Assembly: GCF_000376265.1 (NCBI RefSeq)
Contig: NZ_AQWU01000071.1
Location: 22,633 to 86,632 of the forward strand
Reading direction: 5' to 3'
From: Thermus igniterrae ATCC 700962
GTDB taxonomy: Bacteria; Deinococcota; Deinococci; Deinococcales; Thermaceae
Length of the DNA stretch: 64,000 nucleotides
Positions 46,760 through 55,663 of this stretch are shown here, one piece after another. The translations under genes and the position numbers were made by a program. How positions within the stretch are numbered: the stretch's first letter is position 1; every line of letters starts with the position of its first letter. The notes beneath the pieces are model-generated. The model worked only from the letters and a program-made list of their open reading frames with translations, was not told where the DNA came from and ran no database searches.

Positions 46760-48571
46760 TTACGGCCTTTCGAATTCCCTCAAGAAACGCTCCTGGCGCA
46801 GATAGACGAACCGAGGAGAGAGAGGAGGGAGCTGCCCCTGAGAAAACCGCACCTCGTAGGACCAGTTCCGAGTGGGAGGATCGTAGATGTTGCAACCTGT
46901 TTTCCCGCTGACCCGGCCCCTAAGGGGGTCATAGGTACCACTTCCTCCCGTACCGCACCAAGGCCCATTGACGCGCCTGGGGATGCCCAGACTGACAAAA
47001 GAACCCCTATACGTTAGGGTTTTGCCGCTCCAAGTTTCATGGAAGCGGGGATAGTTCTCCAGCCCGCCGTTGTAGTTCCCCTTATCCCGTCCGGAGGGGC
47101 CCTCTACACCTCCCGTGATGTCGGTCCCGGACAGAAAAGCGGCATTCACCTCCGTGTCGCTGGCTGCCCTTTGGCTTAGGGTTTGGTAACTTCTAGCGTC
47201 ATCCGTCCAAGCGTTGGAGAGAATGTTAAGGCTGTCGGCCAGGAAGGCCGCCGGAATCCAGTTGGTCTTGTTGAAGTCTCCCTGGATGTAGACGGCCTGG
47301 TCGGTGACAATGGTCAGGCCTCGGGGCCTCGGGGCGTTGGGGAGAGTAGAGGCGATCTCCCCTCCATTCTTAATCCGAACGCCGTAGTTGTTGACCTCGC
47401 TAGAGTTTGGGCCGAAGACCGTGAAGTGGAAGACAAGACCACCTTCTGTGGCGTCATTTAGGGAGAAACCAAAAATAGAGGAATTCAGGTGCACGCAGTC
47501 TAAGAGCTTCCGCAAGTCTACCTCCATCATACGGATGACTCGGCCCTCCCGCCAGTTATAAAAGCCTTCCGAGGTGCCTACAGCGCCCACACAAGCGTTG
47601 AGAGCTGCGGTCGCCCCAAGGTCGGGTACATTGGTTCCGTTCTGTACCCGGTAGACCTTAACCAGGGGGGGTGTGGTGTAGAGATCCAAACCCAAGCGGA
47701 GGTCGGCCTTCTCCCAGTAGGTTCTGCCAGGTTGGGGCTCTAGGTCTTCAGGTTGCGGTACGCTCACCGGGCTCACTCCCACTTGGACGCGGTTACCCCA
47801 AGCTGCCACACTGGCTTGGTCAAAGGAGCGCCGCGAGTTTCCAGATCCGCAAGGTAAGGAGGCGGGCTGGTTATTTTCCTTGTAGACGTTGACCGTGCCA
47901 GAACACCCAGTTGTATCTTTCCTGCCTCGGTAGAGGGTACCTGCGGTACTCACTTGACCCTGAATTGTAAGCGTGTTTCCAGCGTTCAGATAGAGGTCGC
48001 CGTTGGTGTGGACCCGTCCGTTCAGGGTCATGTTGGGGCCGGGGAGGATCTCTAGGTCTTTGTTGTAAAAGGCAGCGAACTGGAACATCGGTACCAACCG
48101 GCTCTTAAAGACCAGCTCCAGCACTGCTTCGGTCCTGCCGTCAGGGCCGATGGCTTCCGAAAAGAGGGAGTAGCGGTACTCTTGGGCATCCAAGTTCTCG
48201 TAGAGCTCCCCCGGGGGGATGGTGACGTTTTGGGGGTTGCCTGCGGCCTCCACTACATAGGTCCTCACTGTGCGCCCAGAAACGGTGTAGGCTTTACAAG
48301 CGAAATCCCCTGAACCCAGGTTGTTCCCCTGGCATGGGTTGGTGGGAGAAGGACTTGTGCCTTGGGGGCGGTTGTATCCAAGAAACTTGGCTCGGATCTC
48401 CTCCGCCCGCAGGTTCAGCCCGGCTTCCGCGGCGTAAAAGCCCGTGGTTTGGCGCACGCTGGCCTGGGTGGAGCCCAGCTCTATCCGGGTTAGGGCGAAG
48501 TAGGCGGTGAGCAGGCTCATCAACACGACCAACATGATTAAAGTGCTGACTAAAGCGAAACCCCTTCCCAT
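46760..48571 (-). CDS. comZ: ComZ-like large minor pilin
   Basis: Encodes 603 residues. The N-terminus is a type IV pilin-like leader and helix: GRGFALVSTLIMLVVLMSLLT, with FYAAEAGLNLRAEE following, as in PilX-type minor pilins. The remaining roughly 500 residues are Asn/Gly/Thr-rich and beta-strand-like, with paired cysteines, compatible with the beta-solenoid DNA-uptake tip protein ComZ of T. thermophilus. Position after pilA1-pilA2-pilA3 matches the known competence locus. Codon usage is far less G/C-biased than in adjacent genes. GGAGGAGG precedes the ATG. No pilA4 follows; the next gene is the convergent permease. Confidence 0.85.
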   Translation of the reverse strand: MGRGFALVSTLIMLVVLMSLLTAYFALTRIELGSTQASVRQTTGFYAAEAGLNLRAEEIRAKFLGYNRPQGTSPSPTNPCQGNNLGSGDFACKAYTVSGRTVRTYVVEAAGNPQNVTIPPGELYENLDAQEYRYSLFSEAIGPDGRTEAVLELVFKSRLVPMFQFAAFYNKDLEILPGPNMTLNGRVHTNGDLYLNAGNTLTIQGQVSTAGTLYRGRKDTTGCSGTVNVYKENNQPASLPCGSGNSRRSFDQASVAAWGNRVQVGVSPVSVPQPEDLEPQPGRTYWEKADLRLGLDLYTTPPLVKVYRVQNGTNVPDLGATAALNACVGAVGTSEGFYNWREGRVIRMMEVDLRKLLDCVHLNSSIFGFSLNDATEGGLVFHFTVFGPNSSEVNNYGVRIKNGGEIASTLPNAPRPRGLTIVTDQAVYIQGDFNKTNWIPAAFLADSLNILSNAWTDDARSYQTLSQRAASDTEVNAAFLSGTDITGGVEGPSGRDKGNYNGGLENYPRFHETWSGKTLTYRGSFVSLGIPRRVNGPWCGTGGSGTYDPLRGRVSGKTGCNIYDPPTRNWSYEVRFSQGQLPPLSPRFVYLRQERFLREFERP

Positions 48572-48580
48572 TCCTCCTCC

Positions 48581-49480
48581 TTACCGGGAAAAGACATTTC
48601 GGGGTACAGCCTGGGTGGTCATTACACGCTCTAGGTTGCCAACCTTTACCCTGACCGTAGTTTCCAAGGCTTCCAGGATGCGCCAGTTCTGGTTGGAATT
48701 GGGGAAAGTGGTTTGCCAGCTTCCGCCGACCTTGGCCCGAATCTGGAAGCCGATCGCGTTGGCCACCAAGCCTTTACCCGTCTGCCCGTTCTCGGCCGTC
48801 TTCAGAATTCCGTTCTCAAGATAGTACCGGCGTTCCTCCAAAATATAGAGGCGGGAGAGGTTACTGTAGCTGTGTTGCCACCGTTCGCCGTTTCCCTTGT
48901 GGATTTTCACTCCCGAGGCATCTTCACCGTCGTAGTCGAACCACTCCCCCCGATCGTTCAGGGGATCGTAGATATAGGCCCGCACCACTTCCCGTTGGTT
49001 GCCAGTTTTGCATGCAGGCACCCCATCGCTATTACACCGGTAGCTTTGCCAGAGGTCTATACGGTCATCGTAACGATTGCCATTTTGGTCACGGAACGCG
49101 CAAGCTTCCAAATAGGCCGTTGTAGCGTTCCCAGGGGGGTTTTTATCCGCCACGGGGATATTGTCCTGGTTGCCGCTAATGCCATTCTGATCACATAAGA
49201 CAAGGCTAACATCCAGGAGATTTCTTCGCAGGATCAGCTCGCTTCCGTTTCTGATTTCAACCGCAGGAAAATCCCCTGGCAAGCGCTCCCCTGCCTGGCG
49301 AATGTCGGCCACGAGGATGTCCAAGGCTGCCCTCAGGTTCTGGTTAGCAGCCGTGCGGTCTTGGTCCAAAACGTAAAGCCGACGGTTGCCGAGGGAGGTG
49401 CTGAGAAGCAAGCCCAGGAGGAGGACCGCGACGCCCAGAGCCACCAGGAGTTCCACTAGGGTGAAACCTCTCCTTTGCAT
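48581..49480 (-). CDS. pilA3: Prepilin-like protein PilA3 (PilW type)
   Basis: Encodes 299 residues. The prepilin peptidase site and helix are QRRGFTLVELLVALGVAVLLLG, with cleavage expected between Gly and Phe and the conserved Glu at +5. The body is Asn/Asp/Tyr-rich with several cysteines and resembles PilW-type minor pilins. GGAGGCAGGAG precedes the ATG. The gene lies 9 bases upstream of comZ on the same strand. Naming follows gene order in T. thermophilus. Confidence 0.82.
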   Translation of the reverse strand: MQRRGFTLVELLVALGVAVLLLGLLLSTSLGNRRLYVLDQDRTAANQNLRAALDILVADIRQAGERLPGDFPAVEIRNGSELILRRNLLDVSLVLCDQNGISGNQDNIPVADKNPPGNATTAYLEACAFRDQNGNRYDDRIDLWQSYRCNSDGVPACKTGNQREVVRAYIYDPLNDRGEWFDYDGEDASGVKIHKGNGERWQHSYSNLSRLYILEERRYYLENGILKTAENGQTGKGLVANAIGFQIRAKVGGSWQTTFPNSNQNWRILEALETTVRVKVGNLERVMTTQAVPRNVFSR

Positions 49481-49490
49481 CTCCTGCCTC

Positions 49491-49868
49491 CTATCTTAGC
49501 TGGGTGTATACCGTTTCTACTTGGTAGACGGGCGCCGTTTCACCGGAAAGGAAAACCCGTACTGCTAGGTGCCGGGCGCCTGGACCGCAGAAGCCTGCAT
49601 TCAGGCAGTAGCACGTGCGCACGGTGTAGGTGCGTCCTCCGCGAGACTGGGTTTGGTCTTCACAACCGGAATTCGGGAGGGTTTGTGGGTTGACCAACCT
49701 AAGTTGCTCGAGCCGTTCTTGGGCCAGGGTTACCGCTTGGCTTCGTATCTCTGCCCGGGTGTTTACCTGTAAGTGGCTGATGAAGCCTGCCAGCACCGGA
49801 CCAATAAGAGCCAGAATGGCCAGGGCTACCAGGACTTCCACCAGGGTGAGTCCCTTGTGTCGTTTCAC
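49491..49868 (-). CDS. pilA2: Prepilin-like protein PilA2 (PilV type)
   Basis: Encodes 125 residues from a GTG that overlaps the pilA1 stop as GTGA. The class III signal HKGLTLVEVLVALAILALIG is followed by AEIRSQAVTLAQERLEQLR, typical of PilV/GspI-like minor pilins. Four cysteines lie in the C-terminal half (GCEDQ, TCYCLNAGFCG). It should be part of the minor pilin complex at the pilus tip or pseudopilus used for DNA uptake. Confidence 0.83.
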   Translation of the reverse strand: MKRHKGLTLVEVLVALAILALIGPVLAGFISHLQVNTRAEIRSQAVTLAQERLEQLRLVNPQTLPNSGCEDQTQSRGGRTYTVRTCYCLNAGFCGPGARHLAVRVFLSGETAPVYQVETVYTQLR

Positions 49869-50326
49869 TGCCGCAACACCCCCCCTCCCAGCAAAACTTT
49901 TAAGCTCTTGGTCCGCCCTTTGTTGTCGCGAAGGGTGATGACTGGCTCACCGGAACCGCTACCGCCTAGGATTACCAAAAGGCCCCGACTGGTGAAGCAC
50001 AAGGAAGCCCCGCTTGGGCTAATGGAGGCCGTCACCTCTTCCGGCAGCTTCAAGTTAAGGGAAGGGTCTGCGCTAAAAGAAGTGCTCCTACATGTTCCCG
50101 CACGGGCAGCCGTCCACTCATTTCCACTCAGGGAGAGCTTATAAGCCGATGTGGTAGCCATGGCCTTGGCGCGGACTTGTTTCAGCAATCCCTCGGTGCG
50201 TGTTAGCCCGTCGGAGAGGGGATCGTAAAAGGGGCGCAAGTTGAGGGCGGCAATGGAGAGGGCAATACCCAAGACGGCTATGGTCACGAGGACCTCCACC
50301 AGGGTCAGACCTTTAACCCTGAGCAT
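49865..50326 (-). CDS. pilA1: Prepilin-like protein PilA1 (GspH/FimT type)
   Basis: Encodes 153 residues. The prepilin signal is RVKGLTLVEVLVTIAVLGIALS, cut between Gly and Leu. The soluble part has GLLKQVRAKAMATTSAYKLSLSGNEW, which is the GspH/FimT pattern. It is the first gene of the pilA1-pilA2-pilA3-comZ operon. TAGGCT lies 6 bases before the ATG, predicting leaderless expression of the whole cluster. Confidence 0.83.
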   Translation of the reverse strand: MLRVKGLTLVEVLVTIAVLGIALSIAALNLRPFYDPLSDGLTRTEGLLKQVRAKAMATTSAYKLSLSGNEWTAARAGTCRSTSFSADPSLNLKLPEEVTASISPSGASLCFTSRGLLVILGGSGSGEPVITLRDNKGRTKSLKVLLGGGVLRQ

Positions 50327-50332
50327 AAGGTT

Positions 50333-50390
50333 AGCCTAGCAAGGCTCTCGAGTCTTTGACATCCCCCAAATCGGGGGAGGGGGGTAAAAT
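50333..50390. promoter_or_regulatory. Divergent promoter region pilA1 / plsY
   Basis: Minus strand: TAGGCT (50333-50338), 6 bases to the pilA1 ATG. Plus strand: TAAAAT (50385-50390), 8 bases to the plsY ATG. Between them are TTGACA (50356-50361), 23 bases from TAAAAT and so not a standard -35 for it, and a 5-bp inverted repeat CCCCC-AAATC-GGGGG (50364-50378) that could be a protein site. Confidence 0.45.
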
Positions 50391-50398
50391 GCCCTGGC

Positions 50399-51004
50399 AT
50401 GGTGGCGCTGCTTTTGACCCTTTTTTTGTCCTACCTCTTCGGTTCCATCCCGGCGGGTGTCCTGGTGGCCCGCACCTATGGGGTGGACATCCGCAAGGTG
50501 GGTTCGGGGAACATCGGGGCCACCAACGTCCTCCGCACCCTGGGTCCGGGGCCGGCCCTGGTGGTGGCCTTCTTTGACGTGTTCAAGGGGGGGATTGCCG
50601 TCCTCATCGCCCGTGCCCTGGGGATTGAGGGGGCGCTTTTAGGCGGGGTGGCCCTGGCCGCGGTCTTGGGGCACAACTACTCCGTCTTCCTGGGGTTTAG
50701 GGGGGGCAAGGGTGTGGCCACCAGCTTCGGCACCCTCCTTTTCCTGGACCCCCCCTTGGCCCTCTGGACCATGCCCATCGGCCTTTCCGTGATGCTCCTC
50801 ACCCGCTACGTGTCCGCGGGGAGCATGACCGGGGGGGTGGCGGCCACGGTCTTGGCCCTGGCCCTGGGGCGGCCCCTTTGGGAGGTGGGGACGGTGCTCC
50901 TTCTGGCCCTCCTCATCTTCTGGACCCATCGGGATAACCTGAAGCGCCTCCAGGATGGCACCGAGAGGCGGCTTGGGGAAAAGGCGGAGGTGCGCAATGC
51001 TTGA
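50399..51004 (+). CDS. plsY: Glycerol-3-phosphate acyltransferase PlsY
   Basis: Encodes 201 residues with about five membrane helices. All three active-site motifs are intact: [38 protein letters not shown] and [18 protein letters not shown]. It uses acyl-phosphate from PlsX to acylate glycerol 3-phosphate, the first step of phospholipid synthesis. It is the canonical counterpart to the degenerate PlsY domain at 30813. The last 8 bases overlap bshB1. Confidence 0.96.
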   Translation: MVALLLTLFLSYLFGSIPAGVLVARTYGVDIRKVGSGNIGATNVLRTLGPGPALVVAFFDVFKGGIAVLIARALGIEGALLGGVALAAVLGHNYSVFLGFRGGKGVATSFGTLLFLDPPLALWTMPIGLSVMLLTRYVSAGSMTGGVAATVLALALGRPLWEVGTVLLLALLIFWTHRDNLKRLQDGTERRLGEKAEVRNA

Positions 51005-51680
51005 CCTTTTGGTGGTGGCCCCCCATCCGGACGACGGGGAGCTGGGGTGCGGGGGCACCCTGGCCCGGGCCAAGGCGGAAGGCCTCACCACGGGCATCCT
51101 GGACCTCACCCGGGGGGAGATGGGGTCCAAGGGCAGCGCGGAGGAGCGGGCCCGGGAGGTGGTGGAGGCGAGCCGCATCCTGGGCCTGGACTTCCGGGGC
51201 AACCTGGAGCTCCCCGATGGCGGGCTCATGGACGTGCCCGAGCAGCGCCTTAGGCTGGCGGAGGCCCTGAGGCGGCTTAGGCCCCGCATCGTGTTCGCCC
51301 CCCTCGAGGCCGACCGCCACCCGGACCACACCGCCGCAAGCCGCCTGGCGGTGGCGGCGGTGCATCTGGCGGGCCTGAGGAAGGCGCCCTTGGAGGGGGA
51401 GCCCCACCGGGTGGAGCGGCTTTTCTTCTACCCGGGGAACCACCCCTTCACCCCCAGCTTCCTGGTCAAGATCTCCGCCTTTATTGACCGCTGGGAACAG
51501 GCGGTCTTGGCCTACAAAAGCCAGTTCGCCGGGGAGGCGGTGAGCGAGACCGTGGGGCCTAAGGGGGTGGAGGCCCGCAAGGCCCTGCGCCGCCACTTCG
51601 GCAACTACCTGGGGGTGGACTACGCCGAGCCCTTCGTGAGCCCGCTTCCCGTGCTCTACACCCCCTGGAGCCGGGCCTAG
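50997..51680 (+). CDS. bshB1: Bacillithiol biosynthesis deacetylase BshB1
   Basis: Encodes 227 residues, the length of the structurally known LmbE-like Thermus protein. Zinc-site motifs are [15 protein letters not shown] and [15 protein letters not shown]; the substrate loop [16 protein letters not shown] and the ending [15 protein letters not shown] are typical of BshB1. It deacetylates GlcNAc-malate. Together with bdr at 36087 it supports bacillithiol use by this organism. GGAGGTGCGC precedes the ATG. The stop overlaps the convergent udgA by 4 bases. Confidence 0.92.
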   Translation: MLDLLVVAPHPDDGELGCGGTLARAKAEGLTTGILDLTRGEMGSKGSAEERAREVVEASRILGLDFRGNLELPDGGLMDVPEQRLRLAEALRRLRPRIVFAPLEADRHPDHTAASRLAVAAVHLAGLRKAPLEGEPHRVERLFFYPGNHPFTPSFLVKISAFIDRWEQAVLAYKSQFAGEAVSETVGPKGVEARKALRRHFGNYLGVDYAEPFVSPLPVLYTPWSRA

Positions 51681-52294
51681 AAGAGGGGTTCCTGGCTCAC
51701 CGCCTTCGCTTGGCGGCGCTCCTTGGGGGGCAGGGCGTCCAGGGCCCGCTTCACCTCTTGGATGTCCAGCCAGGTGAGGTGCTTGGGGCTTCCGGGGGCA
51801 CGGCTGGGGTTCCGGAGGAGGTAGGCGGGGTGGAACATGGGAAAGACCCGGATGCCGTGCCACTCGTGCCACTGCCCCCGCACCTTGGTGATGGGGACCT
51901 TCTCCCCCAGGAAGAACTCCGCCGCCACCGCCCCCAAGGGGACGATGATCTGGGGGGCGACGAGCTCAATCTGCTTGAGGAGCCATTTGTCCGTGCAAAC
52001 CTTGGCCTCGTCGGGCAGGGGGGCGCGGTTTCCCGGGGGGCGGCACTTGACGATGTTGGCGATGTAGACCGTCTCCCGGGGGATGCCGGCCGCCTCCAGA
52101 ATCCGGTTCAGGAGCTGCCCTGCCTTGCCCACGAAGGGGCGGCCCGTCTTGTCCTCCTCCTCTCCCGGGCCTTCCCCCACGATCATGAGCTGGGCGTCCG
52201 GGTTGCCCTCCCCGAAGACCACCTGGGTGCGGCCCTCAGCCAGCCGGCAGGCGGTACAGTTCCGGGCCTGCGCTTGCAGGAGCTCCAGGGTCAT
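51677..52294 (-). CDS. udgA: Uracil-DNA glycosylase, family 4
   Basis: Encodes 205 residues. Motif 1 is GEGPGEEED and motif 2 FHPAYLLRNPS. Four cysteines for the [4Fe-4S] cluster are in the CTAC pair near residues 13-16 and in KCRPP and VCTDK near residues 85 and 101. It removes uracil from DNA as the first step of base excision repair, heat-stable in Thermus. The ATG overlaps the stop of the upstream small gene as ATGA. Confidence 0.95.
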   Translation of the reverse strand: MTLELLQAQARNCTACRLAEGRTQVVFGEGNPDAQLMIVGEGPGEEEDKTGRPFVGKAGQLLNRILEAAGIPRETVYIANIVKCRPPGNRAPLPDEAKVCTDKWLLKQIELVAPQIIVPLGAVAAEFFLGEKVPITKVRGQWHEWHGIRVFPMFHPAYLLRNPSRAPGSPKHLTWLDIQEVKRALDALPPKERRQAKAVSQEPLF

Positions 52295-52659
52295 TGCAGG
52301 GGCTTCCGGGCCTTCCTGGCCTCCCGGCGGGTCTTGGGGTCCAGGCCGATCATGAGGAAGAAGTTTTCCAGGGCGTTTTCCTGGCCCTTGATCTCCGGGT
52401 GCTGATCCTCCGGGGTGCCGGTGACGAAGGGCAGGGACTTGTAGAGTTCCAGGGCGTACTGCACCACGGCCTCCGGACCCTCGGCCTCCGCCACCTCGGC
52501 CAGCTTGGCGTAGACCTCGCGCCGGGCCTCCGCGTGGCGGCGGAAGACCTCCGGGTTGGGCGTCTCCGGCGCCCGGAGGACGTCCTGCTTGGCGATGCGG
52601 CGGTAGTGCTTCAAGCCCCGAACGATCTCCTCCGTGGTCAGCGTGATCTTGAACTCCAT
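52291..52659 (-). CDS. Small conserved-looking protein of unknown function
   Basis: Encodes 122 residues, hydrophilic and mostly helical (MEFKITLTTEEIVRGLKHYRRI to ENFFLMIGLDPKTRREARKARK). No motif or membrane segment is recognised. The basic C-terminus could bind nucleic acid. It overlaps udgA by 4 bases and has a perfect TATAAT box plus SD upstream, so it heads the udgA transcript; a link to DNA repair is only positional inference. Confidence 0.72.
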   Translation of the reverse strand: MEFKITLTTEEIVRGLKHYRRIAKQDVLRAPETPNPEVFRRHAEARREVYAKLAEVAEAEGPEAVVQYALELYKSLPFVTGTPEDQHPEIKGQENALENFFLMIGLDPKTRREARKARKPLQ

Positions 52660-52698
52660 CCCCGCTCCTTTCCGGCCTTAGGGCCCTACCTTTGGGAG

Positions 52699-52732
52699 AT
52701 TATAAGCCGGTTCATGGGAGGGTGCGTATACT
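52699..52732. promoter_or_regulatory. Divergent -10 boxes: small gene-udgA (-) and pseudokinase (+)
   Basis: Minus strand TATAAT (52699-52704), with SD AAAGGAG before the small-gene ATG. Plus strand TATACT (52727-52732), 7 bases before the ATG at 52740, predicting a leaderless mRNA. Confidence 0.65.
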
Positions 52733-52739
52733 TGGGGGG

Positions 52740-53816
52740 ATGGAGGTTTTGGGCCCCTATTGGTTGCGGCGCATTCTCGCCCGAATTGAAACCATTACCG
52801 TCTACGAGGGCCAGGACACCCGCACCGGCATGCCGGTGATGGTGCTCAAGGGGGCCCGGGGGTCGCCCGTGGTCCGGGAGGGGGTGCTTCCCCTGCTGGA
52901 GGCCACCCCTGAGGCCTGGGTCCTGGAATGGCCCCTGGGGGCCGTGCCCCTTGCCCAGTACCTGGGGGTGGCGGATCTGGAGCGGCTTCAGCACTGGGTT
53001 CTGGAGATGGCCCGCCTCCTCCAGGCCCTCGAGGCCCAGGGGGTGCGCCATGCCCCCCTTCCCGAGCTCTGCCTGGTGAAGGGCAAGCGGGTCTGGCTGG
53101 CGGGGGTGGGGGTGGAGGCCCTGGCGGGGGAGCCCGCCAAGGCCCTGGCCGCCCTAGCCCGGGCCCTGGCGGGGGAGCGCTGGGGGGAGTTTTCCCTGAG
53201 GGAAGCGCTGGAGGCGGCAGCAAGGGGGGAGAAGCCCCTGCAGGACCTTTGGGAGACCCCGGCACCCCCCGCGGCAGAGGCTTCCCCGGAACTCCTTGGC
53301 GAGGCCCCCGCGGAACCCCTCCCGGAAGCCCCCCCCAATGGCGCCCGGAAGCAGCTCCCCGTGGAGCCAGTGCCCGAGCCCCAGAGGGAGCCCGCCCCCC
53401 AGAGGGAGGGGGTCCCAAGCCGCCCCCGGGTCATCCGTATAGAGGAGCGGGAGGAGCCCTCCTTCCCGGTGGTGGAGCCCCCCCGGCCCTCCCTGGGCCG
53501 CCGGGGAGTGTGGCTGGGGGTCCTTTTGGCCCTCCTCCTGTTGGCGGCCTTCCTTTTCTGGCCCCGCCCGGCTCCCAAGGGGGGTTACCTGATGGAGTTC
53601 CGCACCGACCCACCCACGGAGCGGGCGGAGGTCATCCTCCTCGAGGTCCCAGAAGGCTCCAGGATGGTGCCCGGGCAGACCCTCCTCACCGCTCCCGGCC
53701 GGGCGGAGTTTGACCGGGAGGGGGTGTACCGCCTGCGCATCCGGGTGGCGGGCCGCGACCCCGTGGACTACCTCCTGGAGGTGCCGGGGCCCCCCTTGAC
53801 CATCAAGGTACGCTAG
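52740..53816 (+). CDS. Pseudokinase-like membrane protein with PEGA-like outer domain
   Basis: Encodes 358 residues. Residues 8-38 resemble a Ser/Thr kinase N-lobe (TVYEGQDTRTGMPVMVLKG, with K38 at the place of the ATP lysine). Residues 85-125 follow the C-lobe catalytic loop, but HRD-x-KPEN reads RHAPLPEL and V-x-LADFG reads VWLAGVG (118-124), so both catalytic aspartates are gone. Residues 172-250 form a Pro/Glu-rich linker. A single membrane helix lies at about 256-274, and a short extracytoplasmic PEGA-like beta domain follows (MEFRTDPPTERAEVILLEVPEG to LRIRVAGRDPVDYLLEVPG). The layout is that of a bacterial eukaryote-like receptor kinase reduced to a non-catalytic form. It is followed 4 bases later by a DUF3108-like gene. 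Confidence 0.72.
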   Translation: MEVLGPYWLRRILARIETITVYEGQDTRTGMPVMVLKGARGSPVVREGVLPLLEATPEAWVLEWPLGAVPLAQYLGVADLERLQHWVLEMARLLQALEAQGVRHAPLPELCLVKGKRVWLAGVGVEALAGEPAKALAALARALAGERWGEFSLREALEAAARGEKPLQDLWETPAPPAAEASPELLGEAPAEPLPEAPPNGARKQLPVEPVPEPQREPAPQREGVPSRPRVIRIEEREEPSFPVVEPPRPSLGRRGVWLGVLLALLLLAAFLFWPRPAPKGGYLMEFRTDPPTERAEVILLEVPEGSRMVPGQTLLTAPGRAEFDREGVYRLRIRVAGRDPVDYLLEVPGPPLTIKVR

Positions 53817-53820
53817 GGCC

Positions 53821-54417
53821 ATGACGGAACGAGCCGCCACCTACCTCTACCGCTACTTCTTCGCCGGGGAGCCGGCGGGGGAGGGGCGGCTGGAGGTGCG
53901 CCCCCAGGAGGAGGGGGTGAAGGCCACGCTCCTGGCCGAGGTGAACCTGCCCCTGCCCCGGACCCGGCAGCGCTGGCAGACGGAGACGGACGCGGAGGGG
54001 TATTCCCGCTACTTCGCCGAGCGGGTGGAGGCCCGGGAGGCCCGGGTCTTCACCGTGGAGCGCCTGGAGGACGAGGGGGTGGTCCTGGTGACCCAGGGGA
54101 AGGAGAGCCTGGCCTTGCCCTACCTTACCCCCTACCACGACCCCCTTTCCCTGCTCCTCTGCCTGCCCCAGCTGGAGCTTGCCCCCGGGGAGGTGATGCG
54201 CTTCGCCATGCCCGGGGGCCGGGCCTACGTGGAGCGCCTTTCCGACCTGGAGGTGGCGGGCAGGGTGCGCCGGCACTACCGCCTCCGCCCAGGCCTCACC
54301 CTGGTCCAGCTGGAGGAGGGGCTTCCCGTGCGCCTGGCCCAGCAGGTGGGGGACCACGTGTTTGAGGCGGTGCTGGAGGGCGTGGAGGAGCCCCGGAGGC
54401 GGCGCCGCTGGGTATAG
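53821..54417 (+). CDS. DUF3108-like protein of unknown function
   Basis: Encodes 198 residues with no signal peptide or membrane helix visible. It is beta-rich and begins [24 protein letters not shown]. The pattern of an alkylated strand series, then a [12 protein letters not shown] helix, then [18 protein letters not shown], recalls DUF3108 proteins, which are lipocalin-like in shape; the match is weak. Start follows the previous stop by 4 bases, so it is probably cotranscribed with the pseudokinase gene. The C-terminus is Arg-rich (EEPRRRRRW), and hisD's promoter lies in its last codons. Confidence 0.65.
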   Translation: MTERAATYLYRYFFAGEPAGEGRLEVRPQEEGVKATLLAEVNLPLPRTRQRWQTETDAEGYSRYFAERVEAREARVFTVERLEDEGVVLVTQGKESLALPYLTPYHDPLSLLLCLPQLELAPGEVMRFAMPGGRAYVERLSDLEVAGRVRRHYRLRPGLTLVQLEEGLPVRLAQQVGDHVFEAVLEGVEEPRRRRRWV

Positions 54418-54418
54418 T
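54413..54418 (+). promoter_or_regulatory. -10 box of leaderless hisD promoter
   Basis: TATAGT, spacer GGAGGC (6 bases), then ATG. It lies across the stop codon of the preceding gene. Confidence 0.6.
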
Positions 54419-54424
54419 GGAGGC

Positions 54425-55663
54425 ATGATCTACCGCGCGGAGGAGGTGAGGGAGCGCTTCGCCCGCCGGGGGCTTTCCTTTGACCCCAAGGTGGAGGAGA
54501 TTGTCCGGGGCATCCTCCAGGCGGTGCGGGAGGAGGGGGACGAGGCCCTGGACCGCCTGAGCCTGGACCTGGACGGCCACCCCGTGGAGGAGATTCCCAA
54601 GCGGGCCTGGCGGGAGGCCTACGAGGACCTGGACGAGGGCCTGCGGGATGCCCTGGAGACCGCCAAGGAGCGCATTGAGGCCTTCTACCGGGAGGAAGCC
54701 CGGGGCGGGTTTCTGCGGGCGGAGAGGGGGGGGGTCCTGGGCCAGCTGGTGCGCCCCTTGGAGCGGGTGGGGGTCTATGTGCCCGGGGGAAGCGCCCCCC
54801 TCCTTTCCAGCCTCCTCATGAGCGTGGTGCCTGCCAAGGTGGCCGGGGTGGGGGAGGTGGTGGTGGCCAGCCCCCCCCGGGTCCACCCCGGGGTCCTGGC
54901 CGCCGCCTGGGTGGCGGGAGCTGACCGCCTCTTCGCCATGGGCGGGGCCCAGGCCATCGCCGCCTTGGCCTACGGCACCCGCCGGGTTCCCCGGGTGGAC
55001 AAGATCGTGGGGCCGGGGAACGCCTACGTGGTGGCCGCCAAGCGCCAGGTCTTCGGTGCCGTGGGCATAGACGGCCTGGCCGGCCCCACGGAGACCCTGA
55101 TCGTGGCCGACGGCTCCGCCTCCCCCAGGCTCTTGGCCGCTGACCTCCTGGCCCAGGCGGAGCACGGCCCGGACTCCGAGCCCTGGCTCCTCTCCCCGGA
55201 CCGGGCCCTTTTGGAGAAGGTGGAGGCGGAGCTCTTCCGCCAGCTCCAGGACCTCCCCCGGGGGGAGATTGCCCGGAAGGCCCTGGAGCGGGGTGGGCTG
55301 GTGCAGACCCAGGACCTGGAGGAGGCCTTCGCCCTGGCCAACCTCTACGCCCCCGAGCACCTCTGCCTGGCCCTGGCCGACCCCCTTCCCTGGCTGGGCC
55401 GGGTGCAGAACGCCGGTGGGGTCTTCCTGGGGGAGGGTAGCCCCGAGGCCCTGGGGGACTACATCGCCGGGCCCAGCCACGTGATGCCCACCTCGGGCAC
55501 GGCCCGCTTCCAGGGGGGGCTTGCCCTCCGGGACTTCCTCAAGGTCATTCCCGTCATGGGCCTGGCGGAAGGGGCGGTGAGGGAGCTTTCCCGCAAGGGG
55601 GCCCTCCTGGCCCGGGCGGAGGGCCTCGAGGCCCACGCCCGCGCCCTGGACCTGCGGTCATGA
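54425..55663 (+). CDS. hisD: Histidinol dehydrogenase
   Basis: Encodes 412 residues. The zinc and catalytic segments are [50 protein letters not shown] and [12 protein letters not shown]. It oxidises histidinol to histidine via the aldehyde, the last two steps of His synthesis. No other his gene is in the window. Its stop overlaps the next gene's ATG as ATGA. Confidence 0.95.
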   Translation: MIYRAEEVRERFARRGLSFDPKVEEIVRGILQAVREEGDEALDRLSLDLDGHPVEEIPKRAWREAYEDLDEGLRDALETAKERIEAFYREEARGGFLRAERGGVLGQLVRPLERVGVYVPGGSAPLLSSLLMSVVPAKVAGVGEVVVASPPRVHPGVLAAAWVAGADRLFAMGGAQAIAALAYGTRRVPRVDKIVGPGNAYVVAAKRQVFGAVGIDGLAGPTETLIVADGSASPRLLAADLLAQAEHGPDSEPWLLSPDRALLEKVEAELFRQLQDLPRGEIARKALERGGLVQTQDLEEAFALANLYAPEHLCLALADPLPWLGRVQNAGGVFLGEGSPEALGDYIAGPSHVMPTSGTARFQGGLALRDFLKVIPVMGLAEGAVRELSRKGALLARAEGLEAHARALDLRS

